This document shows, in pieces, positions 1 through 8,915 of a stretch of DNA of 21,648 nucleotides. The position numbers were made by a program, and so were the translations under genes. The DNA comes from Gemmatimonadota bacterium (GTDB lineage: Bacteria > Latescibacterota > UBA2968 > UBA8231): contig JABHDC010000022.1 in the NCBI GenBank assembly GCA_018673255.1, positions 1 to 21,648 of the forward strand, written 5' to 3'. Position 1 is the first letter of the stretch, and each line of letters begins with the position of its first letter. The notes under the pieces were generated by a model. It was not told where the DNA came from. It did not search any database and worked only from the letters and a program-made list of their open reading frames with translations.

Positions 1-838
1 CCCAACGGGTGCCATCGTAGAGGAACATGAACTGCGCCACCGTCTCCACGAAACCAGCCCCGTAAACGCCAGCGTAGGGAATGTGGCCGTGAAACATGTA
101 GCTGAAGTCCTCGCGCACGCCCCCATCGGAACTGTAACGGACCGTCGAGAAGATGCGATCCGCCGCACGCCCGAGGCGATCCGGATCGCCCTGCAACAGG
201 GCGAAGTAGGCGTGGTTGCGCGCTTCCCATGCGGCATTGGCGCCACTCAGATTCATCCCCTTGAGCTGGTGCGTCAGCGATGCTTCCAGTTTCGCCCGCA
301 GCGCAGTTGGCAGGTTGTCACCCAACAACAGACCGATAGCACCGAGTTTATCGGGGATCGGGATCACCCAGTAGTACCAGTTGCCAGGGCGAGGGGTCTC
401 GGCATTGTAGTGGTCGAGGGCGTGATCGATTTCGGCCAGGATTCGAGTCAGTACCTGGGTGTCGCCCGCATAGCGCCCTTTGCTCGCCCAGCCTTCAGTT
501 AGTGACCTCGTCCTGGCCAGAAACCGATCGAGACGCTGGTTGAACTGTGTATCCTGAGAATCGGTCCATGTCAGTTGCTGCATCGGGGTGGCGAGGATCT
601 TCTGCGCACGCTCGTCGAGCACCTGCTGCGAACGGGTCCTGTAGGCGCCCTCACCTGATCCGCCGGCCAATAACTCGGCGGTTCGCTGTCTCACAATCTG
701 CAGATCGTCCATAACATCCTGTGCCTGGGTGGAATTCGGCATGATGTGGGTCAGTAGAAAGGTTGCACCAGCACAGAAAAGGAACAGACAGTGCCTCGAT
801 TGGGCTGAACAGGAACCCGGGCGTTGGGTCCGAAACAC
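1..838 (-). CDS. Polysaccharide lyase family 8 (hyaluronate/chondroitin/xanthan lyase-like), N-terminal part; gene runs off the window
   Basis: The reading frame is open from the upstream side through position 1, so only the N-terminal half is present. It contains NWYYWVIPIPDKLGAIGLLL, matching the PL8 'NWWDWEIGIP' region. It then has LSGANAAW (catalytic Asn region) and DFSYMFHGHIPYAGVYG, which lines up with the His and Tyr of the PL8 catalytic triad (DGSYIDH..AYTGAYG in hyaluronate lyases). PL8 enzymes cleave uronic-acid-containing polysaccharides by beta-elimination, normally outside the cell. The start is uncertain. Met at 742 would give a protein without a leader, but the same frame upstream encodes a hydrophobic stretch (CLFLFCAGATFLL) that looks like a signal peptide. 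The only usable codon before it is GTG at 838, and neither start has a good Shine-Dalgarno. It lies 80 bp downstream of galE and is probably co-transcribed with it. Substrate cannot be told from this fragment. Confidence 0.8.
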   Translation of the reverse strand, partial: MFRTQRPGSCSAQSRHCLFLFCAGATFLLTHIMPNSTQAQDVMDDLQIVRQRTAELLAGGSGEGAYRTRSQQVLDERAQKILATPMQQLTWTDSQDTQFNQRLDRFLARTRSLTEGWASKGRYAGDTQVLTRILAEIDHALDHYNAETPRPGNWYYWVIPIPDKLGAIGLLLGDNLPTALRAKLEASLTHQLKGMNLSGANAAWEARNHAYFALLQGDPDRLGRAADRIFSTVRYSSDGGVREDFSYMFHGHIPYAGVYGAGFVETVAQFMFLYDGTRW

Positions 839-918
839 CGACGATCTGCTTGCGAGGGATCCGATGGTTGCAGCGAGGCGTTTCTTCAGAGACGCTTGCA
901 GGTGACGTGCGTCGGATA

Positions 919-1881
919 TCACCTGTACCACGCCCAGGCATGCTCGACCATCGACGAGAGATCCGGGAATTGCGGCGTCCACTTCAGGACCTGCTGCGCC
1001 CGCCGGGCATCGGCGACCAGTTCAGGCGGATCGCCGGCGCGTCGATCGGTATCGGTGTGTGGCACCGGTGTCCCTGTCACATTGCCGACGGTATCGATCA
1101 CCTCGCGAACAGAACTGCCCTGCCCCGTACCGAGATTGGCCTGCAGCGGCTCACCCCCATCGCGCAGATAATCGAGCGCCTTCAGGTGCGCGTTGACCAG
1201 GTCCCACACGTGGATGTAATCGCGGACCGCCGTGCCATCGGGTGTGGGATAGTCGGTTCCAAAGACGGCCAGCTCATCACGCCGCCCCTGCGCCGCCCAG
1301 ATCGCCAGCGGAATCAGATGCGTCTCCGGATCGTGCCGTTCGCCGATCTCAGCTTCCGGATCACCACCGGCGACGTTGAAGTATCGCAGCGCCGCCCAGC
1401 GTGTACCGTGCACCTGGCCATACCAGTCGAGCATCTGCTCAACCATCAATTTCGAACGCCCATACGGATTCACCGGCAACTGCGGTGTGTCCTCAGTGAT
1501 CGGCATCTTCTCAGGCTCGCCGTAGGTGGCACACGTAGAGGAGAAGACGATATCCCGGACCTCATGGGCTACCAGGGCATCCAGCAGATTCTGAGATCCC
1601 ACCGTGTTGTTGGCGAAGTACTTGCCCGGATCCTGCATGGATTCACCGACGAAAGAGCAGGCGGCGAAGTGGATGACCGCCTCGGGCCGATGCTCGTCGA
1701 AGACGCCGAAGACACCGTCGCGATCGCGCAGATCCACCTTGGCCAGGGGGCCCCACTTCACCGCGTCCTCATGCCCCATGGACAGGTTGTCGAGGACGAT
1801 CGGATCGTGTCCATTCTGGCTCAGATACTTGCAGCAGTGCGAGCCGATATAGCCGGCACCGCCAGTGACGAGGATACGGAT
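919..1881 (-). CDS. galE: UDP-glucose 4-epimerase, apparently starting at an ATC codon
   Basis: Extended SDR epimerase interconverting UDP-glucose and UDP-galactose with bound NAD in the cytoplasm (Leloir pathway). Counting from 1881 the protein is 320 aa and begins I/M-RILVTGGAGYIGSH, the NAD-binding GxxGxxG at the very N-terminus. It carries SSTCATYG and the catalytic YxxxK in NPYGRSK, then RYFNVAG and DYIHVWDL as in GalE. The first in-frame ATG is at 1779 and would remove the Rossmann glycine motif. No ATG, GTG or TTG exists between the upstream in-frame TGA and that point. An AGGAG lies 8 nt before the ATC at 1881, exactly where family members have their ATG. So either ATC is used or the ATG was mutated. 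The gene follows the palindromic element and precedes the PL8 lyase. Confidence 0.9.
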   Translation of the reverse strand: MRILVTGGAGYIGSHCCKYLSQNGHDPIVLDNLSMGHEDAVKWGPLAKVDLRDRDGVFGVFDEHRPEAVIHFAACSFVGESMQDPGKYFANNTVGSQNLLDALVAHEVRDIVFSSTCATYGEPEKMPITEDTPQLPVNPYGRSKLMVEQMLDWYGQVHGTRWAALRYFNVAGGDPEAEIGERHDPETHLIPLAIWAAQGRRDELAVFGTDYPTPDGTAVRDYIHVWDLVNAHLKALDYLRDGGEPLQANLGTGQGSSVREVIDTVGNVTGTPVPHTDTDRRAGDPPELVADARRAQQVLKWTPQFPDLSSMVEHAWAWYR

Positions 1882-1922
1882 GGCCGTCGCTCCTGGTTGT
1901 TGGGTTCAGCCGGTGGGCTCTC

Positions 1923-2084
1923 GTGCCCTGTTAAGGAATCAGCATTGTGAGATTCTGCCGTCAAGGCGCCTGGCTCACAAGGCGCGCGACCGACGTGGGT
2001 CAGTGCGACCCAACGAGGGAGCGCAACGCCGTGAGCCGGGATGGATTGGCGGCAGAATACAAGGATCATTCCTTAACAGGGCAC
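1923..2084. mobile_element. 162-bp MITE-like long imperfect palindrome with near-perfect 19-bp terminal inverted repeats
   Basis: The left end reads GTGCCCTGTTAAGGAATCA and the right end, read on the minus strand, GTGCCCTGTTAAGGAATGA (18 of 19 identical). The arms continue to pair inward: GATTCTGCCG at 1951 matches the complement of CGGCAGAAT near 2050, and GGCTCAC at 1972 pairs with GTGAGCC at 2031. The centre is a hairpin, GTGGGTC-agtgc-GACCCAA, near 1996-2013. The whole unit can fold as one long hairpin. It has no room for a transposase, and no clear target-site duplication is visible. It fills most of the kinase-galE spacer, and the kinase stop codon (TAA, 2075-2073) lies inside the right terminal repeat. 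A 24-bp relative of the right end occurs at 12219-12242. A non-autonomous transposon is the best reading; a bidirectional terminator or other structured repeat is the alternative. Confidence 0.7.
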
Positions 2085-3572
2085 AAGACGGACTGCCCCG
2101 AATTGTGCCGCCCCGGGGCTGGACCCGGTGAAGATGAATGGTTCGTGGCCGCTGTCCCGGCCGTAGACCTGGGCGATTTCCTGTACCTGCTGCGCCGCCG
2201 TGGCGTCGCCGAGAATCGCCACAGTCCCGCCGGAGCCGCCGCCGGTGATCTTGGCGCCGTAGAGTCCGGCCTCTCTGGCAGCCTTCGTGTCGACGGCCGC
2301 CGCCAATCGATCGGTGCCGTCCGAACCCAGTCCGCACAGCGAATAACTGGCGTGGGTCTGGAACATCAACTCTCCGAGCAATTCATTACGGCGCGGCGTG
2401 GCTTCAGTGGCCAGCAATTCGGCAAAGATTCGATGCCGCTGGTGCTCGAGGATCGGGTGCTGGGTTGGGGCGTGCACGGCGTAGTCGCGATCTGCCTCCA
2501 CCTGCGTGACCGGGTCGGCAGTGCCACCATACGCTTCGAGGAACTCACTGCCCCGCTGGCGCCTGGGCACATCCTGTTCCCATGCCATCCACTGATGCGG
2601 CGTGACATTGGCCAGGTAACCGTGCCACGGATCCTCTGCTCCACCAGGAGTGCCCGTGATCTGCCGCAGGATCTGCAGCCCCATGAAGGCACCGGTTCGC
2701 ACACTGCCATAGTCGGCGCCGGACACGGCGTGACGGATACCGGAATCGATCCCCCACACGGCCAGATCATCAGGCAGAGATACGGTGCCCAGCAATTCGG
2801 CCGGCTGGCACAACAGCGCCAGCAGACGCCCCTCCTCGCCGCAGGCCGAGGCCATCTGATCCATGATACCGCAGGGTGCGCCGACGACGAGGTTTTCCAC
2901 CTTCTGACACAGGATCGCCAGTTCACGGGCCGGCAGATCGATGTCGTAGGCAGCGCAGATCCCCATCATCGTCGCCACCTCGATTGCCGCCGACGAACTG
3001 ACACCCTTGCCCTCGGGCACACGAGAATCCAGCAGGATGCGGCAACCGGTCTCGAAGCGCACCCCGCACTCACGCATGAGCACCACAAAGCAACCACCCA
3101 GATAGGCGGCCCAGCCGTGTTTGGCGGAAGTGCTGAAGAAGGCGCGGGCCGACTCGTAGTCGATCGGTCGGTCGTCGTTGAGCAGATCATCCAGCTGAAA
3201 GTCGAAGGCGATACTGCGATCGATGGCGCCCGGGCTGACCAGCCGGACGAAGCGGGATGATTCGTCGCGTTGGACCACGGCCACGGCCGCTTCGCGAATT
3301 GGCATCTGCAGCACGAGGGAACCTGAGTAGTCGGCGATGCCCCCCATCACATCCATGCGACCCGGCGCCCGCGACACCCAGGCGGGTGCATCGGTGCGGA
3401 TCAGGTCCTGCAAGAAAGCGCGGTCAACCGGCTCATCACCCGGGCCCGCTGCGGGGGGTGCCTGGCCACTGGTGGCTCGTCCAAGACCAGCCGCACCCTG
3501 TTCTGAGTTCAGCGCCTCGATCACCCCACTCACATCTTCGGGTAGTGTTCGGCTCGTCGTCGCTTTCAGCAT
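2073..3572 (-). CDS. GHMP sugar kinase, plant L-arabinokinase (ARA1)-like; annotated elsewhere as galactokinase
   Basis: ATP-dependent sugar-1-kinase, 499 aa, started at ATG 3572 with AAGGA 8 nt upstream. The open frame reaches 3641 but that would overlap the upstream gene. GHMP motif 1 is APGRMDVMGGIADYSG (from residue 69), motif 2 is VPEGKGVSSSAA (from about 185), and motif 3 is GAKITGGGSGG (from about 439). Canonical GalK has EHTDYN where this protein has GGIADYSG. From memory, that motif and others such as ILCQKVEN, GAPCGIMDQM, WGIDSGIRH and GSSPGA match the kinase domain of Arabidopsis L-arabinokinase ARA1. With galT and galE as neighbours, galactose phosphorylation is plausible, but L-arabinose is equally suggested by the family. 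The last residues and the TAA stop are encoded by the terminal repeat of the palindromic element. A Pro/Gly/Ala-rich segment at about residues 25-48 may be a linker. Confidence 0.9.
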   Translation of the reverse strand: MLKATTSRTLPEDVSGVIEALNSEQGAAGLGRATSGQAPPAAGPGDEPVDRAFLQDLIRTDAPAWVSRAPGRMDVMGGIADYSGSLVLQMPIREAAVAVVQRDESSRFVRLVSPGAIDRSIAFDFQLDDLLNDDRPIDYESARAFFSTSAKHGWAAYLGGCFVVLMRECGVRFETGCRILLDSRVPEGKGVSSSAAIEVATMMGICAAYDIDLPARELAILCQKVENLVVGAPCGIMDQMASACGEEGRLLALLCQPAELLGTVSLPDDLAVWGIDSGIRHAVSGADYGSVRTGAFMGLQILRQITGTPGGAEDPWHGYLANVTPHQWMAWEQDVPRRQRGSEFLEAYGGTADPVTQVEADRDYAVHAPTQHPILEHQRHRIFAELLATEATPRRNELLGELMFQTHASYSLCGLGSDGTDRLAAAVDTKAAREAGLYGAKITGGGSGGTVAILGDATAAQQVQEIAQVYGRDSGHEPFIFTGSSPGAAQFGAVRLVPC

Positions 3573-3621
3573 TGTGCCTGTCCTTATCAGATCCCAGCCG
3601 TCCTCGTACCTGCAATCGGCA

Positions 3622-4628
3622 CTAGATCGCGGCGCCCACATCGGTCAGCGCCTGCCGCAGGGCGGGCTCGACCTGCGCCCGGATGCCTTCATTCGCATAC
3701 GCCACCCACGCAACATCCGAATCTACGTCCAGCCGTGCCGACAACGGGCTGCCATCTGGCGAGCACACCGGGGCACCCACTTCACGGGCGATCATCTCCG
3801 TGCACAGATCATACGGATGACAACAGATCCCCAGTTGCACGCCGCGCGCTGCAAGCAGGGGCTCCATCAGCGGGCGCAGATCGGCAACGAAGCGATCGTG
3901 ACCGATGATGATCTCGTACAACTGGCCACCCGTGCAGATGTACTGATCCTCGAAACACTGGGCCTTGCCCGGTTGGATCGGTCCCAGCGTCTGCCGCACG
4001 ATGGCATCGTCGATCGTCGCCAACTCGGCCCTGGCACCGGGGAAGAATCGGGAGACCTGCGCAAAACCATGGGCGATACTGGTCGCCGTCGAGGGTCGCA
4101 GGGTGATCGGGTGCGTCTCCCCACGGATCCGGTCGTAACGCTCGCCGTGCGCACCCTGACCGCGAATCGCCCACAGGGTGTCCGACTGATGTTGCCGCAC
4201 GAGGGGGATCTCCGTCATCACGGCGACCTCAATGTCGGCCAGCGTCGTGTCGGGGCCCTTGTTGGGTGCCACACCGGTCAGGATCCAGGCAGGCCGCTTC
4301 TGGTACATCAGGCCACGCGTGCCGTCGATGGGATCGACGATGATGCGCAGGGTCGCCGCTGATTCATCGGCTCCGTGCGGCAACACGATCTGCCCACCTT
4401 CGATGCCCTCGGCGACGAGGACGACCGGCGTCTGCGTCGCCAGTTCCTCTGTTACCGCCTCGATCAGCAACTCTTCACTGACCCGATCCACGGCATAGAT
4501 CGTATCGCCCTCTTCATCGTGCGCCACGGCGGACAGATCTTCGACTGCCTGTGCTTCACAAGCAGCCACAACGGCATCACGAATACGATCGTGCAGGCCT
4601 CGCAGGAAGGGCAGCGTATCGACAGGAT

Positions 4629-4632
<4 letters not shown>
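3622..4632 (-). CDS. Inositol-monophosphatase-superfamily sugar phosphatase
   Basis: Mg-dependent phosphatase of the IMPase/FBPase superfamily, 336 aa, cytoplasmic. The metal-binding motif is VDPIDGT at residues 99-105, preceded by the acidic residue of VAEG (E75). The C-terminal part has [16 protein letters not shown], equivalent to the family's WDxAA...E.GG motif. The start is GTG at 4632, with GAGGT 6 nt upstream, and overlaps the galT stop in a GTGA arrangement, so the two genes are almost certainly translationally coupled. The kinase gene follows after 49 bp. Its place inside a Leloir operon suggests it removes phosphate from a sugar phosphate, for example relieving build-up of the 1-phosphate. 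That role is inferred from context; the family alone does not give the substrate. Confidence 0.85.
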
Positions 4633-5669
<1,037 letters not shown>

Positions 5670-5801
5670 GATGCTCAAGATACACGAGTCGGTGATTCGT
5701 TGCAGGAGCCAGGACCATTCGCCCTCGGTGGCGCCAGGGGACTCACGACAGAGGTCGCAAGCGAATCTCACCTGGCACCAGGGATCCTCGTACTACCACG
5801 C

Positions 5802-6959
5802 TCAGATCCCCCGCACGGTGCCACCCCGCGCCGTCGTCTTCTCCATCGGCGGGTGTGCGGCGATCGCCCTCTCATCGATCTCCAGCCCCAGACCCGGTGC
5901 ATCCGTCAGCCGGCAGACGCCATCGGTCTGCCGCGGGAATCCGGGGAAGACCTCGAAGTAATGATCGTCATAGTACTCGGCGTGGTATTCCTGAATCTCG
6001 AAGTTGACGATCGCCGCACCCAGGTGCATCTCGGCCATGGCACCCACAGGTGAACAAACATTGTGCGGCGCCAGGGTGATGTGTTTGGCCTCGGCAATGG
6101 CGGCGATCTTGCGCAGTTCGGTGATGCCACCCGCATTGGCCACATCCGGTTGCAGCACATCGGCGGCGTGGGCCTCGACGATCTCGGCAAAGGGGAACTT
6201 CGTGTAGAGGCGCTCTCCCGTGGCGATGGGGATGTCCACCTTGCGACGCACTTCGAGCAGTTCGCTCACCCGCTCTTCGGAGACCGGCTCTTCGTACCAC
6301 ATGGGCCGATAGTCGGTCAGACGCTGACCGAGACCGATCGCCGTCATCACATTCCACTTCGCGTGAGCCTCCACGAGGATGTCTACGTGCGGCCCCACCG
6401 CGTCGCGCACAGCGGCGACTCGCTGCTCGGCCAGATCCGCTTCGGCCGCAGAGATCGTGTAGTAATTCCCCTGGCCAAAGGGATCGAACTTCATCGCCGT
6501 GTAGCCGCGATCCACGACGGCCCGGGCCTCATCCGCATTCTGCTGCGGCGTCCCCGGATTCGTATACCAGCCATTGGCATAGACCCGCAGGCTGTCACGG
6601 TGGGCGCCACCCAGCAGCTTATAGATCGGCTGCCCGAGCAACTTGCCCTTGATATCCCACAGGGCAATATCGATCCCTGACAGTGCGGTCGTTGCCAGGC
6701 GCCCTCCACGAGCGTGCGGATCGTGATACATCTCGGTCCACAACACATCGATATCCAGCGGATCCCGGCCGATCAGATACCTGTCGGCAAATCCACCAGC
6801 CAGGCCCATGACCTGTTCATCGTGCTGCATGGGGCTGGCGTCACCCAGTCCGTAGATCGCCGGATCATCGGTACGGATCACGAAGCAGAGCCAGTTGCGA
6901 CTCGCATTGCGATGGTTGGCAGAGAACCGGCGAAACTCAATGGCAGTAATGGCGGGCAT
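5802..6959 (-). CDS. Mandelate racemase/enolase-superfamily sugar-acid dehydratase (galactonate dehydratase-like)
   Basis: Enolase-superfamily enzyme of 385 aa, expected to abstract the proton alpha to a sugar-acid carboxylate and eliminate water to give a 2-keto-3-deoxy acid. Visible catalytic elements are K157 in MKFDPFG, probable metal ligands E197 (LVEAHAKWN), E223 (WYEEPV) and E249 (ATGERLYT), and histidines H199 and H299 (LAPHN). An ExH pair on the third strand plus a C-terminal His parallels galactonate dehydratase DgoD (DxH ... H). The capping domain has ALWDIKGKLLGQPIYKLLGG. The gene starts 2 nt after the stop of the RraA-like aldolase, so the two are one transcription and probably one metabolic unit. 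Exact substrate (galactonate, arabinonate or another acid) cannot be decided here. Confidence 0.88.
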   Translation of the reverse strand: MPAITAIEFRRFSANHRNASRNWLCFVIRTDDPAIYGLGDASPMQHDEQVMGLAGGFADRYLIGRDPLDIDVLWTEMYHDPHARGGRLATTALSGIDIALWDIKGKLLGQPIYKLLGGAHRDSLRVYANGWYTNPGTPQQNADEARAVVDRGYTAMKFDPFGQGNYYTISAAEADLAEQRVAAVRDAVGPHVDILVEAHAKWNVMTAIGLGQRLTDYRPMWYEEPVSEERVSELLEVRRKVDIPIATGERLYTKFPFAEIVEAHAADVLQPDVANAGGITELRKIAAIAEAKHITLAPHNVCSPVGAMAEMHLGAAIVNFEIQEYHAEYYDDHYFEVFPGFPRQTDGVCRLTDAPGLGLEIDERAIAAHPPMEKTTARGGTVRGI

Positions 6960-6961
6960 AT

Positions 6962-7645
6962 CTACTCGCTCTGCGCCTCTTCGTAGCGCTGTCTCAGTTG
7001 AGCCACGGTGAAATCGGGATCCCGGTGCGAGGCGTGGATCCCGGCTTCCATCTCGCGCACCTGGCCGGCCAGATCGAGGATCTCATCGGCGTCGACCACG
7101 GGAATCCGGACGCAGCCATCCCCGTCGGCCAGCACCAGATCACCAGGGCGGATCCGCAACTGCCCCACCGTGACAGGGACATCGTATCGGGCCAGGTTGA
7201 AGACCCCGTGACCTAGCACCCGCCCCCAGGCAAAGATGGGCAGACCGACCGCACGAATCCCATCCAGATCACGGATCGTCCCCTCGATGACGGCCCCCAC
7301 CACACCGAGTCGTTTGTGCAGACCGGCCATGCCATCACCAAAGCTGGCCCCGCGACCGGGGCGGGAATCCACATCCCGCATGACGGCCACCAGGGGGCCC
7401 TCGACAGCATCCAGATACTCGTAGTATTCGTGCCACGGAATGGCGGGTGCGTCCGGATCATTCGTCGTGACCTCCGATGTCATCGCATAACCGACGACGG
7501 TGCCCAGTTCCGGCAGCAGACAGCGGATGGTGTGGTCGGTGTATTCCTCGTTCGGCAGTCCGTATTTCTGGACCAGGGCATTGAAGACGGTGGGTGAATC
7601 AAAGGACTCGAGGGCTGTGATGGTGGCGGCACTGACTCGTTGCAT
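6962..7645 (-). CDS. RraA/HMG-aldolase-family protein, probable class II pyruvate aldolase
   Basis: A 227-aa protein of the RraA-like (4-hydroxy-4-methyl-2-oxoglutarate/4-carboxy-4-hydroxy-2-oxoadipate aldolase) family. Family landmarks are SFDSPTVFNAL near the N-terminus, VIEGTIRDLDGIRAVGLPIFA with the catalytic Arg-Asp (R125-D126), and RPGDLVLADGDGCVRIP (167-182). Start chosen at ATG 7645 because GGGAG lies 5 nt upstream. The in-frame ATG at 7693 (MTSEIRTRAEPG) has its AAGGAA touching the start codon, which is too close. True RraA proteins inhibit RNase E, but the tight coupling to a sugar-acid dehydratase favours aldol cleavage of a 2-keto-3-deoxy acid into pyruvate and an aldehyde. It is first in the leftward cluster and divergent from the Gfo/Idh gene at 7811. 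Confidence 0.85.
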   Translation of the reverse strand: MQRVSAATITALESFDSPTVFNALVQKYGLPNEEYTDHTIRCLLPELGTVVGYAMTSEVTTNDPDAPAIPWHEYYEYLDAVEGPLVAVMRDVDSRPGRGASFGDGMAGLHKRLGVVGAVIEGTIRDLDGIRAVGLPIFAWGRVLGHGVFNLARYDVPVTVGQLRIRPGDLVLADGDGCVRIPVVDADEILDLAGQVREMEAGIHASHRDPDFTVAQLRQRYEEAQSE

Positions 7646-7810
7646 GTTCTCTCCCACGCCCGGCTCGGCACGTGTCCGGATTTCTGAGGTCATTTCCTTT
7701 GGACCTTCAAGCAGATGAATCCGCCAGGTGCGGGCAAGTCGCCCCCATTCCCACAGGGGTCTACCTTTGCCCTCAGAGACCACTCGAAGCACTTGAACAA
7801 GGAGCTTACC

Positions 7811-8884
7811 ATGACACTCACCGTCGGCATCATCGGCTGCGGTCGGATGGGCCAGCAATACGTCGAGGTCTACGACAGACTGGCTGATACCGAGGTCATC
7901 GCCATCGCTGAGATTCATGCGGATCGTCGCCGCGTCGTAGGCGAGCGATTTGGCGTAGATGCCCTCTATGCCGATGCGGCGGAGCTGTTCGCCCACGTCA
8001 CACCCGATCTGGCGGTCGTGGTATTGCCCGGCAAGTATATCCGCGATGCCGTCATCGCTGCCGCCCGAGCCGGCGTGAAGGGCGTTTCTACGGACAAGCC
8101 CATCGGAGCCGTACCCGCTGATGTGGATGCCATGGTGGAAGCCTGCGCCGAAGCGGGCACCGTGTTCGCCGGTGGCAATCTGCAACGGGCTATGACCGAA
8201 GTACAGCAGGCAGCGGCGCGGCTGCGATCCGGTGAATTCGGGCCGGTCATCGGGGCTTCTGTCCACGGCTTTGGAGGTGAGATCTCCGGTGGGGGTTGTC
8301 AGCACATTGCCGTGCTACGCCTGCTGGCCGGCGCCGAGATCACCGAAGTCGTTGCCTGGGGTGAACCGGAAGAGGCCCTGCACCGTGACGTCGACGAGGG
8401 GCTCCTGATCAATGGCCAGTTCCGTTTGAGCAATGGCGTCGTCTGTCCCGTGTATGCCCACCCCACCCCACTTCGAGGGGTGGACGTCTGGACGGCGACG
8501 ACACTCGTGCGCTGGGACTGGGCGCCACCGCAGATCTTCCAGGGCTTCGATGAGAGCGGCCATCGCCTCGAAATCGATCCAGCCTACACACCGGCCGACT
8601 ATCCCGAATACACCTACCTGGGCACGACGATCCAATCTTTCGTCGATGTCGTGCAGCGTGGTCTGGAATACGAAGAGGAACTCTTCGTTTCGGGCCGCGA
8701 CCTGGGCATGTCGATGGAAGTAGCCATCGCCGCCAAACACTCGGCCCTGTGGGGCAGCGTACCCGTCAGCCTGCCCCTGGTCGATCGCTCCTTGACGTTG
8801 TATCCGCGCACCTATCGCTGGCTCGGTGGCGACGAAGACAATCTGCCGCAGCCACTGGAAGAAGCCGCCGGCACCAAGGCCTGA
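7811..8884 (+). CDS. Gfo/Idh/MocA-family NAD(P)-dependent oxidoreductase
   Basis: A 357-aa dehydrogenase with an N-terminal Rossmann fold: VGIIGCGRMG (GxGxxG at residues 9-14), then an acidic-ended second strand (AIAEIHADRR). The usual EKP motif reads STDKPIG (D95-K96-P97), and GGGCQHIAVLRLLAG carries the likely catalytic histidine H165. Family members oxidise sugars, inositols or sugar derivatives. Start at ATG 7811 is clear: AAGGAG with 6 nt spacing. The gene diverges from the RraA/dehydratase genes, so the 7646-7810 spacer must hold promoters for both directions; I could not pick out convincing -10/-35 boxes. The stop codon lies in a four-fold GCCTGA repeat. The following glycosidase-like gene begins 31 bp later, suggesting an operon. 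Confidence 0.88.
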   Translation: MTLTVGIIGCGRMGQQYVEVYDRLADTEVIAIAEIHADRRRVVGERFGVDALYADAAELFAHVTPDLAVVVLPGKYIRDAVIAAARAGVKGVSTDKPIGAVPADVDAMVEACAEAGTVFAGGNLQRAMTEVQQAAARLRSGEFGPVIGASVHGFGGEISGGGCQHIAVLRLLAGAEITEVVAWGEPEEALHRDVDEGLLINGQFRLSNGVVCPVYAHPTPLRGVDVWTATTLVRWDWAPPQIFQGFDESGHRLEIDPAYTPADYPEYTYLGTTIQSFVDVVQRGLEYEEELFVSGRDLGMSMEVAIAAKHSALWGSVPVSLPLVDRSLTLYPRTYRWLGGDEDNLPQPLEEAAGTKA

Positions 8885-8902
8885 GCCTGAGCCTGAGCCT
8901 GA
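8879..8902 (+). repeat. GCCTGA hexanucleotide tandem repeat, four perfect copies
   Basis: Four exact GCCTGA units occupy 8879-8902. The first contains the TGA stop of the Gfo/Idh gene, and because the unit is six bases every copy provides another in-frame TGA. The repeat fills most of the spacer before the next gene, ending just ahead of the GAGG ribosome-binding site at 8907-8910. Copy-number slippage would change spacer length without altering either protein. Confidence 0.85.
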
Positions 8903-8915
8903 AAACGAGGATAAC

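Noticed and set aside
763..1950. A 395-codon rightward open frame
   Set aside because: Antisense shadow of galE; no recognisable domain.
1947..3260. A 437-codon rightward open frame
   Set aside because: It is antisense to the GHMP kinase, which carries all three family motifs, and begins inside the palindromic element.
5670..5771. Upstream extension of galT (34 extra codons, with a CDLC motif)
   Set aside because: Homologues begin at the [11 protein letters not shown] region; the extension has no ribosome-binding site and no similarity to GalT.
7646..7810. Promoters or operator in the divergent spacer
   Set aside because: A bidirectional promoter must be there, but no convincing -10/-35 pair or inverted operator could be picked by eye.
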